Source of the DNA: Ferranicluibacter rubi
GTDB lineage: Bacteria > Pseudomonadota > Alphaproteobacteria > Rhizobiales > Rhizobiaceae
Length of the DNA stretch: 64,000 nt
Reading direction: 5' to 3'
Assembly (NCBI RefSeq): GCF_011603255.1
Contig: NZ_JAANCM010000016.1
Coordinates: 1 to 64,000, forward strand
The notes beneath the pieces were generated by a model. That model worked only from the letters and a program-made list of their open reading frames with translations. It was not told the origin of the DNA and searched no databases. Of this stretch, positions 34,793 through 43,468 are shown in pieces (position 1 is the stretch's first letter; every line of letters starts with the position of its first letter). Made by a program: the position numbers and the translations under genes.

Positions 34793-36529
34793 TCAGTTGA
34801 TCACCGGCTCGCTGACACGCGCGCCGAAGTCGGTTTTGAGAAAATCGAAATCGCAGCCCTTGTCGGCCTGCTCGATGTGCTTGGTGAACATGAAACCGTA
34901 GCCGCGCTCGAAGCGCGGTTCCGGCGCAACCCAGCCGGCGCGCCGTTGCGCAAGCTCCGCCTCGGGCACCAGCATGTTCAGGCTGCGGGCCGGAATATCC
35001 AGCTCCACCATGTCACCGGTTTTCAGCAGTGCAAGCGGGCCGCCGACGAAGGCTTCGGGCGAAGCATGGAGGACGCAGGCGCCGAAGCTCGTGCCCGACA
35101 TGCGCGCATCGGAAATGCGCACCATGTCGCGCAGGCCAAGCTTCAACAGCGCCTTCGGCATCGGGATCATGCCCCATTCCGGCATGCCCGGCCCGCCCTG
35201 CGGCCCGGCATTGCGCAGGACCAGAACGGTCTCCGGCGTCAGCGGATAGTTGGGATCGTCGATGATGGCTTTCAGCTCTATGTAGCTGTCGGCGACGAGC
35301 GCTGGACCGCGATGGCGGTGAAACACCGGATCGCAGGCGGCCGGCTTGATGACGGCCCCGTCCGGGCAGAGATTGCCCTTCAGCACGGCGAGGGAGCCCT
35401 CGTGATAGACCGGGTTGGCAAGCGGCCGGATGACGTCCTCGTTCCAAACCTTCACCTGGTCGAGCCCCTCGACCAGCGGCTTGCCGGTGACGGTGATGGC
35501 CGTGGGATCGAGCTTGTCGCCGAGCTGTTTCATCAGGGCGCGAAGCCCGCCCGCATAGAAGAAGTCCTCCATCAGATAGGTCGTTCCCGACGGACGGATA
35601 TTGGCGATGACGGGCGTGGTGCGGCCGATGCAGTCGAGATCGTCGAGTTCCAGGGGAATGCCGGCGCGCCGCGCCATGGCGATCAGGTGGATGATCGCAT
35701 TGGTCGAACAGCCGGTCGCCATGGCCACGGTCACCGCATTGTTGATGGCGGCCTGCGTGATGATCCGGTCCGGCTTCAGGTCTTCCCAGACCATCTCGAC
35801 GATGCGCCGGCCGCAGCTGGCCGACATGCGCTGGTGGTTAGCGTCCGCGGCGGGAATGGAGGAGGCGTTGGGCAGCGTCAGGCCCATGGCCTCGGCAATC
35901 GCCGTCATGGTCGAGGCCGTACCCATCGTCATGCAATGGCCGTAGCTCCGGGCGATCCCGCCCTCGATGCCCTGCCACTCCTCCTTCGACAGGGTGCCGG
36001 CCCGCCTTTCGTCCCAGTATTTGAAGCCGTCGGTTCCCGAACCCAGGGCCTTGCCGGCATAGTTGCCGCGCAGCATGGGCCCGGCGGGCAGGTAGATGAA
36101 GGGAAGGCCCATGGAGACGGCGCCCATCACCAGTCCCGGCGTGGTCTTGTCGCACCCGCCCATCAGCACGGCGCCATCGACGGGATGCGAGCGCAGCAGC
36201 TCCTCGGTCTCCATCGCCAGCATGTTGCGGTAGAGCATCGTCGTCGGCTTGACGAAATTCTCCGACAGCGACAGCGCCGGCAGTTCCATGGGAAAGCCGC
36301 CCGATTGCAGCACGCCGCGCTTCACCCACTCGACCCGCTCGCGGAAATGCATGTGGCACGGCTGAGCGTCCGACCAGGTGTTGAGGATGGCAATGATCGG
36401 CCGCCCCTCCCAGTCCTCCGGCGCATAGCCCATCTGCATGGTGCGCGAGCGGTGGCCAAAGGAGCGCTGGTCGTCCGGCACCATCCATCGCGCCGAGCGC
36501 AGGTCTTCATAGGTCTTTCTGTCTGCCAT
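34793..36529 (-). CDS. IlvD/Edd family sugar-acid dehydratase
   Basis: 578 aa, typical length. Iron-sulphur cluster cysteines lie in NTWSDAQPCHMHF, MGGCDKTTPG and MATGCSTNAIIHL, and the catalytic end in ISDARMSGTSFGACVLH. The pattern is of the pentonate/hexonate dehydratase branch (L-arabonate or D-xylonate type) rather than branched-chain IlvD. I start at 36529 with GGAG seven bases upstream; the frame stays open for another 143 codons upstream because it runs over the end of tctA in another frame. Removes water from an aldonate to give a 2-keto-3-deoxy acid. Confidence 0.92.
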   Translation of the reverse strand: MADRKTYEDLRSARWMVPDDQRSFGHRSRTMQMGYAPEDWEGRPIIAILNTWSDAQPCHMHFRERVEWVKRGVLQSGGFPMELPALSLSENFVKPTTMLYRNMLAMETEELLRSHPVDGAVLMGGCDKTTPGLVMGAVSMGLPFIYLPAGPMLRGNYAGKALGSGTDGFKYWDERRAGTLSKEEWQGIEGGIARSYGHCMTMGTASTMTAIAEAMGLTLPNASSIPAADANHQRMSASCGRRIVEMVWEDLKPDRIITQAAINNAVTVAMATGCSTNAIIHLIAMARRAGIPLELDDLDCIGRTTPVIANIRPSGTTYLMEDFFYAGGLRALMKQLGDKLDPTAITVTGKPLVEGLDQVKVWNEDVIRPLANPVYHEGSLAVLKGNLCPDGAVIKPAACDPVFHRHRGPALVADSYIELKAIIDDPNYPLTPETVLVLRNAGPQGGPGMPEWGMIPMPKALLKLGLRDMVRISDARMSGTSFGACVLHASPEAFVGGPLALLKTGDMVELDIPARSLNMLVPEAELAQRRAGWVAPEPRFERGYGFMFTKHIEQADKGCDFDFLKTDFGARVSEPVIN

Positions 36530-36594
36530 TCCGAGCTCCGAACTCTTAACGTAAATTCTGGTCCCTGCACGCTGCCGAGGGACGGTATCGGCCG

Positions 36595-38094
36595 CTATTC
36601 CGTGAAGGCTTCGTCGCGTTTGCGACTGATGCCCGGTGCCAGCACGAGCACAAGAACGACCACGGCGAAAACGAGCAGCGACAGGCTGAGCGGGCTGCGC
36701 ACGAAGATCGTCGGGTCGCCCTGGCTGATCAGCATGGCCCGCCGCAGATTTTCCTCCAGCATCGGCCCAAGAATGAAGCCGAGCAGCAGAGGAGCCGGCT
36801 CGAAGCGCAGCTTGCTGAGGGCAAAGCCGACGAAGCTGAAGCCCGCCATGACGAAAACGTCGAAGACACTGTTGTTGATGCTGTAGGCGCCGATGCAGCA
36901 GAAGCCGATGATGGCGGGGAACAGCAGATGGTAGGGCACCGTCAGCATGCGCACCCACAGGCCGATCAGCGGCAGGTTAAGGATGACGAGCATCAGGTTG
37001 CCCGACCACATGGAGACGATCATGCCCCAGAAGAGAGCCGGCTCGTCGGAAATGACGTTCGGGCCGGGCGTGATACCCTGCAGGATCATCGCACCCACCA
37101 TCAGCGCCATGACCGGATTGCCGGGAATGCCGAGCGTCAGCATGGGAATGAACGAGGTCTGCGCGCCGGCATTGTTGGCGGATTCGGGTGCGGCCACGCC
37201 TTCGATCGCGCCCTTGCCGAACTGCGCCCGGTTGGGCGACAGGCGCTTCTCCATCGCATAGGACGCAAAGGACGCGAGCATGGCGCCGCCGCCGGGCAGA
37301 ACGCCTAGAAACGAGCCGAGCGCCGTGCCGCGCAGCACCGGGCCGACGATGCGTTTGACGTCGTCCTTCGTCAGCATCAGCCCCGTCACCCGCTTGACGC
37401 TGACGGATCGCTCCTGCTCGTTCTCGAGATTGCGCAGGATCTCGCAGATCCCGAAAATGCCCATGCTGACGGCGACGAAGTTCAGGCCGTCGTAAAGCTC
37501 AGGAATGTCGAAGACGTAGCGCGGCGTGCCGCTCTCCACGTCGGTGCCGACAGTGCCAAGCATCAGCCCGAACACGATCATCGCCATGGCCTTCGGCAGG
37601 GAGCCGCTCGCCAGCGCTACCGAGGCGACGAGCCCGAGCACCATGAGCGAGAAATATTCCGCAGGGCCGAATTTGAGCGCGACGGCCGCAAGCGGCGGAG
37701 CGGCCATGGCGAGCAGGATCGTCGCCACCGTGCCGGCGAAGAAGGAGCCGAGCGCAGCCGTTGCAAGGGCCGCGCCCGCCCGCCCGTTGCGCGCCATCTG
37801 GTAGCCGTCGATCGCCGTGACGACGGAGGAGCTTTCGCCGGGAAGGTTGATGAGGATGGCAGTCGTCGAGCCGCCATACTGGGCGCCGTAGAAGATGCCT
37901 GCGAGCATGATGAGCGCGGATTCCGGCGGCAGGCCGAAGGTGATCGGCAGCAGCATGGCGATGGTCGCGGTCGGCCCAAGGCCGGGAAGCACGCCGATAG
38001 CCGTACCGAGCAGACATCCGATGAAGCCGTAGAGCAGGTTCATCGGCAAGAAGGCCGTCGATGCACCGAGCATGAGGTTCGAGAAGAGATCCAT
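36595..38094 (-). CDS. Tripartite tricarboxylate transporter large permease (TctA family)
   Basis: 499 aa with about eleven membrane helices. The conserved motifs are GVLPGLGPTATIAMLLPIT near the N-terminus, YGGSTTAILINLPGE and the second copy LGVLPGGGAMLASFASYAME. TctA forms the channel of a secondary transporter that takes substrate from the TctC binding protein. Ribosome site is weak. Lies 36 bases after tctB. In this setting the likely cargo is a sugar acid rather than citrate (inference). Confidence 0.94.
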   Translation of the reverse strand: MDLFSNLMLGASTAFLPMNLLYGFIGCLLGTAIGVLPGLGPTATIAMLLPITFGLPPESALIMLAGIFYGAQYGGSTTAILINLPGESSSVVTAIDGYQMARNGRAGAALATAALGSFFAGTVATILLAMAAPPLAAVALKFGPAEYFSLMVLGLVASVALASGSLPKAMAMIVFGLMLGTVGTDVESGTPRYVFDIPELYDGLNFVAVSMGIFGICEILRNLENEQERSVSVKRVTGLMLTKDDVKRIVGPVLRGTALGSFLGVLPGGGAMLASFASYAMEKRLSPNRAQFGKGAIEGVAAPESANNAGAQTSFIPMLTLGIPGNPVMALMVGAMILQGITPGPNVISDEPALFWGMIVSMWSGNLMLVILNLPLIGLWVRMLTVPYHLLFPAIIGFCCIGAYSINNSVFDVFVMAGFSFVGFALSKLRFEPAPLLLGFILGPMLEENLRRAMLISQGDPTIFVRSPLSLSLLVFAVVVLVLVLAPGISRKRDEAFTE

Positions 38095-38130
38095 GAAAAA
38101 TCCAGTCGGGTTGCCGGTTGCCGGATGACG

Positions 38131-38607
38131 TCAAACGCTGCCGATGAGGGGGACCCACGGCCCGAAGGGGGCGACAGGCAGCGACAGCAGCCGGGTGAAC
38201 AGCAGCACCGAACAGACGGAAAGAAACAGGCCGAGCAGGATTGAGTGCCGCCAGTTCGCATAGCGGCTGGCCGTGGCCACCCCGACGATGAGAAGGAACA
38301 TGGTGGGCGCCAGACCGAGACCGGCCAGCGCGAGTCCGAAGCCGACCGGCCCAAGAACGACCAGCACGAAGGCCTTGGCGTTCCACGTCTCCGGCTCGCT
38401 GCCGTCCGCCTCGACCACGATCGACTGGACGGTGATCAACGCGCCGAGCGCGATCAGCAGCAGGCTCAGCACGACCGGGAAATAGCCAGGCCCCATCTGG
38501 AACGAATTTCCGACCGTCAGGTCGCGGGCGAACCAGATGAAAAGGAGGGCGACGCAGATCATCGTCAGTCCGCCGATGAAGTCGCGGCTGTTTCGTATCT
38601 TCAGCAT
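38131..38607 (-). CDS. Tripartite tricarboxylate transporter small permease (TctB family)
   Basis: 158 aa with four membrane segments, the usual form. The N-terminal helix begins FIGGLTMICVALLFIWFARD and the QMGPGYFPVVLSLLLIALG motif is characteristic. Partner of TctA. Located between tctC and tctA on one transcript. Confidence 0.92.
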   Translation of the reverse strand: MLKIRNSRDFIGGLTMICVALLFIWFARDLTVGNSFQMGPGYFPVVLSLLLIALGALITVQSIVVEADGSEPETWNAKAFVLVVLGPVGFGLALAGLGLAPTMFLLIVGVATASRYANWRHSILLGLFLSVCSVLLFTRLLSLPVAPFGPWVPLIGSV

Positions 38608-38669
38608 GGATCAGGTCTCGCAGACGAAGGATGTTGCCGGCCGGGCGGAGCCTCGGCCGGCAAGACGGA

Positions 38670-39653
38670 TCATTGCAGGGGAACGTTCGCGGCCTGGATG
38701 ACGCCAGCCCACTTCGCGGTTTCCTTGGCGATGAAGTCCTTGAACTCGGTCGACGTGCTGCCGACAGGCGTTACGCCCATCGCCTCAAGCTTCGCCTTCA
38801 TGGCGGGATCGGCGATGATGGCCTGAACTTCCTTGCTCAGCTTTTCCACGATCTCCGGCGGCGTGCCGGGAGGAGCGAAAAGGCCGTGCCAGGAGGTCGC
38901 CTCGAAGCCGGGAATGACGCTTGCCATGGTCGGCACGTCGGGCAGAAGGGTGGCCTTGCCGAGGCTCGTCACGGCGAGCGCCCTGACCTTGCCGGCCTTG
39001 ACCTGCTGCGCGGCCGTCGGGATGTTGTCGAACATCATGTCCACATGGCCTGCCACGACATCGAGGATGGCTTGGCTACTGCCCTTGTAGGGAACGTGGG
39101 TCATCTTGATGCCGGTCTTGGTTGCCATGAGTTCACCCGCAAGATGAATGGAGGTGCCGACGCCCGAGGAAGCATAGGTATGCTTGCCCGGCTCGCTCTT
39201 CAGGAACGCGATCAGCTCCTCAACGGTGGTCGCCTTGATCTTGTCCGGGTTGACCACCAGCACGTTCGGCAGGCTGGCAATCAGCGAGATCGGCTCGAAG
39301 CCCTTTTCCTTGCTGTAGGGCAAGGTCTTGTAGAGCGTCTGGTTGATGGCATTCGAGCTCACCGTGCCCATGCCGATCGTGTAGCCATCGGGCTTGGAGC
39401 GGGCTAGATCACCCAGGCCGATATTGCCGCCAGCTCCGGGCTTGTTTTCCACGATGAACCGCTGGCCCAGCCGCTTGTCCAACTGCTCGGCCACCAAGCG
39501 GCCGAACGTGTCGGTGTTGCCGCCCGCCGCGAAGGGGACGACCACGGTCACGGTCTTGGATGGATAGACGTCGGCCGCGCGGCCGGGGCCGCCCCCCGCT
39601 GCGACAAGCGCCGCGGCAACGGCTGCAAGTGTCATTACCCGCTTGAAGTTCAT
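38670..39653 (-). CDS. Tripartite tricarboxylate transporter binding protein (TctC/Bug family)
   Basis: 327 aa periplasmic receptor. Signal peptide MNFKRVMTLAAVAAALVAAG is cut after GRAA or nearby. Bug-family motifs include TVTVVVPFAAGGNTDTFGRL, VENKPGAGGNIG and HVPYKGSSQAILDV. First gene of the operon; a LacI-type operator is 73 bases upstream, so expression probably follows the divergent LacI regulator. Confidence 0.94.
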   Translation of the reverse strand: MNFKRVMTLAAVAAALVAAGGGPGRAADVYPSKTVTVVVPFAAGGNTDTFGRLVAEQLDKRLGQRFIVENKPGAGGNIGLGDLARSKPDGYTIGMGTVSSNAINQTLYKTLPYSKEKGFEPISLIASLPNVLVVNPDKIKATTVEELIAFLKSEPGKHTYASSGVGTSIHLAGELMATKTGIKMTHVPYKGSSQAILDVVAGHVDMMFDNIPTAAQQVKAGKVRALAVTSLGKATLLPDVPTMASVIPGFEATSWHGLFAPPGTPPEIVEKLSKEVQAIIADPAMKAKLEAMGVTPVGSTSTEFKDFIAKETAKWAGVIQAANVPLQ

Positions 39654-39725
39654 GCTGTCTCCTCCCTATGCGTGGCTGTCGCCAGCTCTCGAAACATCAT
39701 CTCGTCCGGATCCTCCTCCGGCTGA

Positions 39726-39743
39726 AATGAAAGCGCTTCCATT
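39726..39743. promoter_or_regulatory. LacI-family operator upstream of tctC
   Basis: AATGAAAGCGCTTCCATT is an 18-base palindrome with one mismatched pair, centred on the CG step that LacI/PurR-type hinge helices insert into. Lies between the divergent tct operon and the LacI gene. Confidence 0.75.
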
Positions 39744-39855
39744 CTACGCCCGCATGTATTCGCCGCAAGTTGCGAACAAAAATTAATTATACAATAGAGT
39801 CATAAGCTTGATGATTTTCAGTGAATCCTGCCTGATGGCACTCTTGATCATCTGC

Positions 39856-39878
39856 AAAATGAAAGCGTAAATCATTTT
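39856..39878. promoter_or_regulatory. Second, half-conserved LacI site before the regulator gene
   Basis: AAAATGA and TCATTTT form arms around AAGCGTAAA, so the left half repeats AATGAAAGCG of the operator at 39726. It lies 14 bases before the LacI start codon, which suits autoregulation. Confidence 0.45.
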
Positions 39879-39892
39879 GACGGGAGGAACTC

Positions 39893-40918
39893 ATGACGGA
39901 TCCGGTGAAGAGCAGGCAGGCCCCGACGCGCGGACCGGTGACGCTGGCTGACATCGCGCGGCTGGCGAACGTGTCGCCCGTCACCGTCTCGCGGGCCATC
40001 AACACGCCGGCCCTCGTGAAGCCGCGAACACTGGAGGCGATCGAACGCGTCATCGCGCGAACCGGCTACGTTCCCAATCTGCTTGCCGGCGGTCTCGCCT
40101 CGCGCAGGACCAAGCTGATCGCCGCAATCGTTCCCGCGGTCTCCAGCACAATCTTTGCCGAAACCATCGAGGGCCTCAACACAGAGCTCGTCGCAGCGGG
40201 GTATCAGCTGCTGCTCGGCCTCAGCGGCTATGACCCGCGGCGGGAGCTAGAGCTGACGCGCGCAATTCTGGCCCGCCGCCCCGACGGCATCATCCTGACG
40301 GGGATCACGCATCTCAAGGAAACACGCGCCATGCTGACGGGCGCCGGGCTGCCGATCGTCGAGATCTGGGATTCCACGCCGTCACCGCTCGACACGGCGG
40401 TCGGATTCTCTCACGCGGCCGTGGGCATGCTGGTTGCAGACCACCTGCTGCGCAAGGGCTACGACCGGTATGCACAGGTCGGCGCGAACGACCCCCGGGC
40501 CGTGCAGCGCCGGGACGGCTTTGTCCATCGCCTCGCCGGCATTGCCAAGGTGGAGCTCCCCGATCTCGAGATGAGTTCCCCGTCGACCTTCCGGGACGGA
40601 CGGCAGGCGATGGCGCAGCTTCTCGATCGCGGCGGCGGCACGCTCGGCGTTTTCTGCTCGTCGGATGTGGTGGCCCATGGGGCTCTCGCCGAAGCCTATG
40701 CACGCGGATGCCGCATGCCGGGAGACCTCGCCATCGTCGGGTTCGGCGATTTCGATTTTGCGGCCCACACCCATCCGCCGCTGACCACCGTGCGGATCGA
40801 TCGCCGCGACATCGGCACGAAGGCGGCGCAATCGATCCTGCGCAAGATCGCGGGCGACGAGACCGTCGAGGCGATGATCAACGTCGATTTCCATATCGTG
40901 ATGCGTGGCACGGCCTGA
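39893..40918 (+). CDS. LacI family transcriptional regulator
   Basis: 341 aa. The N-terminal LacI headpiece is TLADIARLANVSPVTVSRAI and is followed by the hinge in PNLLAGGLASRRTKLI. The rest is a periplasmic-binding-like ligand domain (AAIVPAVSSTIFAETIEGL). GntR/GguR-type LacI proteins with this context sense aldonates or aldarates. The start has GGGAGGAAC upstream. Divergent from the tct-dehydratase operon and convergent with the enolase-superfamily gene, 9 bases apart. Confidence 0.94.
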   Translation: MTDPVKSRQAPTRGPVTLADIARLANVSPVTVSRAINTPALVKPRTLEAIERVIARTGYVPNLLAGGLASRRTKLIAAIVPAVSSTIFAETIEGLNTELVAAGYQLLLGLSGYDPRRELELTRAILARRPDGIILTGITHLKETRAMLTGAGLPIVEIWDSTPSPLDTAVGFSHAAVGMLVADHLLRKGYDRYAQVGANDPRAVQRRDGFVHRLAGIAKVELPDLEMSSPSTFRDGRQAMAQLLDRGGGTLGVFCSSDVVAHGALAEAYARGCRMPGDLAIVGFGDFDFAAHTHPPLTTVRIDRRDIGTKAAQSILRKIAGDETVEAMINVDFHIVMRGTA

Positions 40919-40927
40919 GGTGCGGCG

Positions 40928-42097
40928 CTACGGCCGCTTCCCGAACTCGGCCTGCGCCCTCGTCCATCGATGGGCCTGTTCGGACAGCGTGATACCGAGA
41001 CCCGGGCGGGTCGGCACGATCATCCGGCCGTTTTCGATTTCCAGATGCTCGTTGAAAAGCGGGTCGAGCCAGTCGAAATGCTCTACCCAGGGCTCCAGCT
41101 CGTAGGCCGCCGCAAGATGAAGATGGATCTCCATCGCGAAATGTGGGGCCAGTTGCAGCTTCTTTGCTTCCGCGAACGCGCAGATCTTCAGGAACTGGGT
41201 GATGCCACCCACGCGCGGCGCATCGGGCTGGATGAAATCGACGGCGTTGTTGTTGATGAGCGCCACATGTTCCAGCGCGCTGGCCAGCATCTCGCCGGTT
41301 GCGATGGGGGTGTCGAGTTGCGCGGCGAGCATCGCATGCCCCTCGACGTCATAAGCATCCAGCGGCTCCTCGATCCAGGTCAGCATGTAGGGCTCCATCA
41401 TCCGGCCGAAACGCATGGCCGCCGGCCGGTCCCATTGCTGGTTCGCATCGACCATCATCGCCGCCCGACCGCCGATGCGCTCGTGCACCGCCGCTACGCG
41501 CTGCGCGTCGATCGCCATGTCGGGCTGGCCGACCTTGATCTTTATGCCGCCGATGTCCGCGCCGATCGACTGCTCGACATTGTCGAGCACCTCTTCGATG
41601 GGCGAGGACAGAAAACCGCCCGACGTGTTGTAGCAGCGCACGGAATCGCGGTGGGCGCCAAGCAGCTTGGCGAGCGGAAGACCGGCGCGCTTGGCCTTCA
41701 GGTCCCAGAGGGCGATGTCAAAAGCGGCGATGGCCTGGACGGCGAGACCGCTGCGCCCAACCGAAGCGCCGGCCCAGCTGAGCTTGATCCAGAGCTTGGC
41801 GATGTCGTTCGGATCCTCGCCGATGAGGACGTTGGCGATCTCGCACGCATGCGCATACTGGCCCGGACCGCCCGCCCGCTTCGAATAGCTGAACCCGATA
41901 CCGCTGTGGCCCTCAGTCGTTTCGATTTCCGCAAACAGAAAGGCGACCTCGGTCAAAGGCTTCTGCCGGCCGGTCAGCACCTTCGCGTCGCTGATCGGCG
42001 TTTTCAACGGCAGGAAGATCGATGACAGCCGGATCCAGGCAATGCTGTCCGGGCTGGCGTCTTGTTGCCGAGAAACGGTCTTGGCTATCGTGTCCAT
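40928..42097 (-). CDS. Enolase superfamily sugar-acid dehydratase (mandelate racemase-like)
   Basis: 389 aa. Active-site layout of the mandelate racemase subgroup: catalytic Lys-x-Lys in GGIKIKVGQP, metal ligands in MMVDANQQW (Asp), WIEEPLDAYD (Glu) and PIATGEM (Glu), and the general-base His in LAPHFAMEIHLH. Such enzymes dehydrate galactarate, talarate, gluconate or similar acids. Start at 42097 leaves 25 residues before the capping domain. Separate transcript from the tct operon, divergent from a LysR gene. Exact substrate is not readable. Confidence 0.9.
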   Translation of the reverse strand: MDTIAKTVSRQQDASPDSIAWIRLSSIFLPLKTPISDAKVLTGRQKPLTEVAFLFAEIETTEGHSGIGFSYSKRAGGPGQYAHACEIANVLIGEDPNDIAKLWIKLSWAGASVGRSGLAVQAIAAFDIALWDLKAKRAGLPLAKLLGAHRDSVRCYNTSGGFLSSPIEEVLDNVEQSIGADIGGIKIKVGQPDMAIDAQRVAAVHERIGGRAAMMVDANQQWDRPAAMRFGRMMEPYMLTWIEEPLDAYDVEGHAMLAAQLDTPIATGEMLASALEHVALINNNAVDFIQPDAPRVGGITQFLKICAFAEAKKLQLAPHFAMEIHLHLAAAYELEPWVEHFDWLDPLFNEHLEIENGRMIVPTRPGLGITLSEQAHRWTRAQAEFGKRP

Positions 42098-42199
42098 CGT
42101 TCGCGCACCTGATGTTTTGTTGGTCCCTTGACGAATACCGCTCCGATCCATCTAAGTCCAAATCGAATATTGTCGGTTATCTATTCAGGAATTGAATGA

Positions 42200-43111
42200 A
42201 TGCTGGACATGACGCATGTCAGATCCTTCATCGTTCTGGCGTCCGAACTGAACTTCAGCAGGGCAGCCCGCCGGTTGAACATGACGCAGCCGCCGCTCAG
42301 CCGCCAGATCCGGCTGCTGGAGGAGCAGCTTGACGTGTCGCTCTTCGAGCGCAGCAGCCGGCGCGTGGCCCTGACGCCGGCAGGCCTTACCTTCCTGCAC
42401 GAGGCGCAGAAGCTTCTGGCGCAGGGCGAGGCCGCGATGACGGCGGCAAGACGCGCGGCGCGCGGTAGCGCGGGATCGGTGCGGGTCGCGTTCGTCGGTG
42501 CGGCGACCTACACGTTTCTCCCCGATTTCATCGCGAGAGCGCGCACGGCCGCGCCGCAGATCGAGCTGGAGCTGGTGCAGATGGAAACCGCCGAGCAGTT
42601 GAAGGCCATCAACGAGGGCCAGGTCGATCTCGGCTTCTCACGGCCGCTGAACGGGCAGCACCGTCTCGCCAGCCTTTGCGTTGCCCGTGAAGCGATGATA
42701 CTAGCGATACCAAGGACCCATCCGCTGGCAGCCCATCGGCGTTTGCGCCCTGATATCCTGAACGGAGAGCCCTTCATCATGTTTTCGCCGCAGGCGCGCT
42801 ACCTGCACGACATGCTGACGCTTATGATCGCCGAACACCGCATTGAACCGCGAATCGTTCAAAGTATGACGCATTCGCAAGCGATTCTCTCCCTTGTAAG
42901 TGCCGGCATCGGACTGGCGATCGTACCGGCTGGAACGCAAAATGCCTGCTCCAACGAAGTGATCTTTAGGCCGCTTGACCTGCGCGACGACTGTGTTGCC
43001 GAACTTCACATGATCTGGAGCGCCGACAATCGCAATCCCCTGTTAACGGATTTGCGCGAGATAGCTGGCGCCGGGCATGCAAATACGAAAACGAGAAAAC
43101 TGACGCCTTGA
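42200..43111 (+). CDS. LysR family transcriptional regulator
   Basis: 303 aa. Helix-turn-helix: FIVLASELNFSRAARRLNMT then QPPLSRQIRLLEEQLDVSLF. Effector domain follows with SAGIGLAIVPAG near the end. Divergent from the enolase-superfamily dehydratase with about 100 bases between, so it likely controls that gene; the LacI protein would then govern the transporter arm. Resembles the CatR/BenM branch in its DNA-binding region. Confidence 0.92.
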   Translation: MLDMTHVRSFIVLASELNFSRAARRLNMTQPPLSRQIRLLEEQLDVSLFERSSRRVALTPAGLTFLHEAQKLLAQGEAAMTAARRAARGSAGSVRVAFVGAATYTFLPDFIARARTAAPQIELELVQMETAEQLKAINEGQVDLGFSRPLNGQHRLASLCVAREAMILAIPRTHPLAAHRRLRPDILNGEPFIMFSPQARYLHDMLTLMIAEHRIEPRIVQSMTHSQAILSLVSAGIGLAIVPAGTQNACSNEVIFRPLDLRDDCVAELHMIWSADNRNPLLTDLREIAGAGHANTKTRKLTP

Positions 43112-43468
43112 AATAAATCGAATAGCAGGTACGGACAAATCGCATCCGTTCCTGGGAAGACCGGCCTGTAGCATGCGGGATGAATTTGAAATCGCTTCCA
43201 AAATCAGCCCGACATTACCACCGTTCAGCCGCAGCCTTCGGGACGGAGCAGCATACGATATCGCTAATTATCAAGAGGCCGGAAAGCAGCGTTCAGCAGG
43301 GCATCATCCTAGAGCCCGGGCTTCACATTTTCCGACGAGAAGGCGTTTGAGGACGCATGTCAAGGCAATCCTTCCGTCGGAGATTCCGTCAAATGCGTGT
43401 TGATTATTTCACCAGCCGTTCAATCCTTGGCATGTAGCCGTCATCCTGTCTCTTAAACAGGATGCCGT
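43112..43468. other. Intergenic, nothing recognised
   Basis: About 350 bases between the LysR gene and the diguanylate cyclase. One 76-codon plus-strand frame (43173-43403) has no ribosome site or protein-like character. No repeat or RNA gene seen. Confidence 0.45.

Noticed and set aside
34790-36886. A 698-codon open frame on the plus strand
   Set aside because: It is antisense to the IlvD/Edd dehydratase, which has complete cluster motifs. The antisense frame is low-complexity (His, Gly, Arg, Asp rich), typical of high-GC shadow frames.
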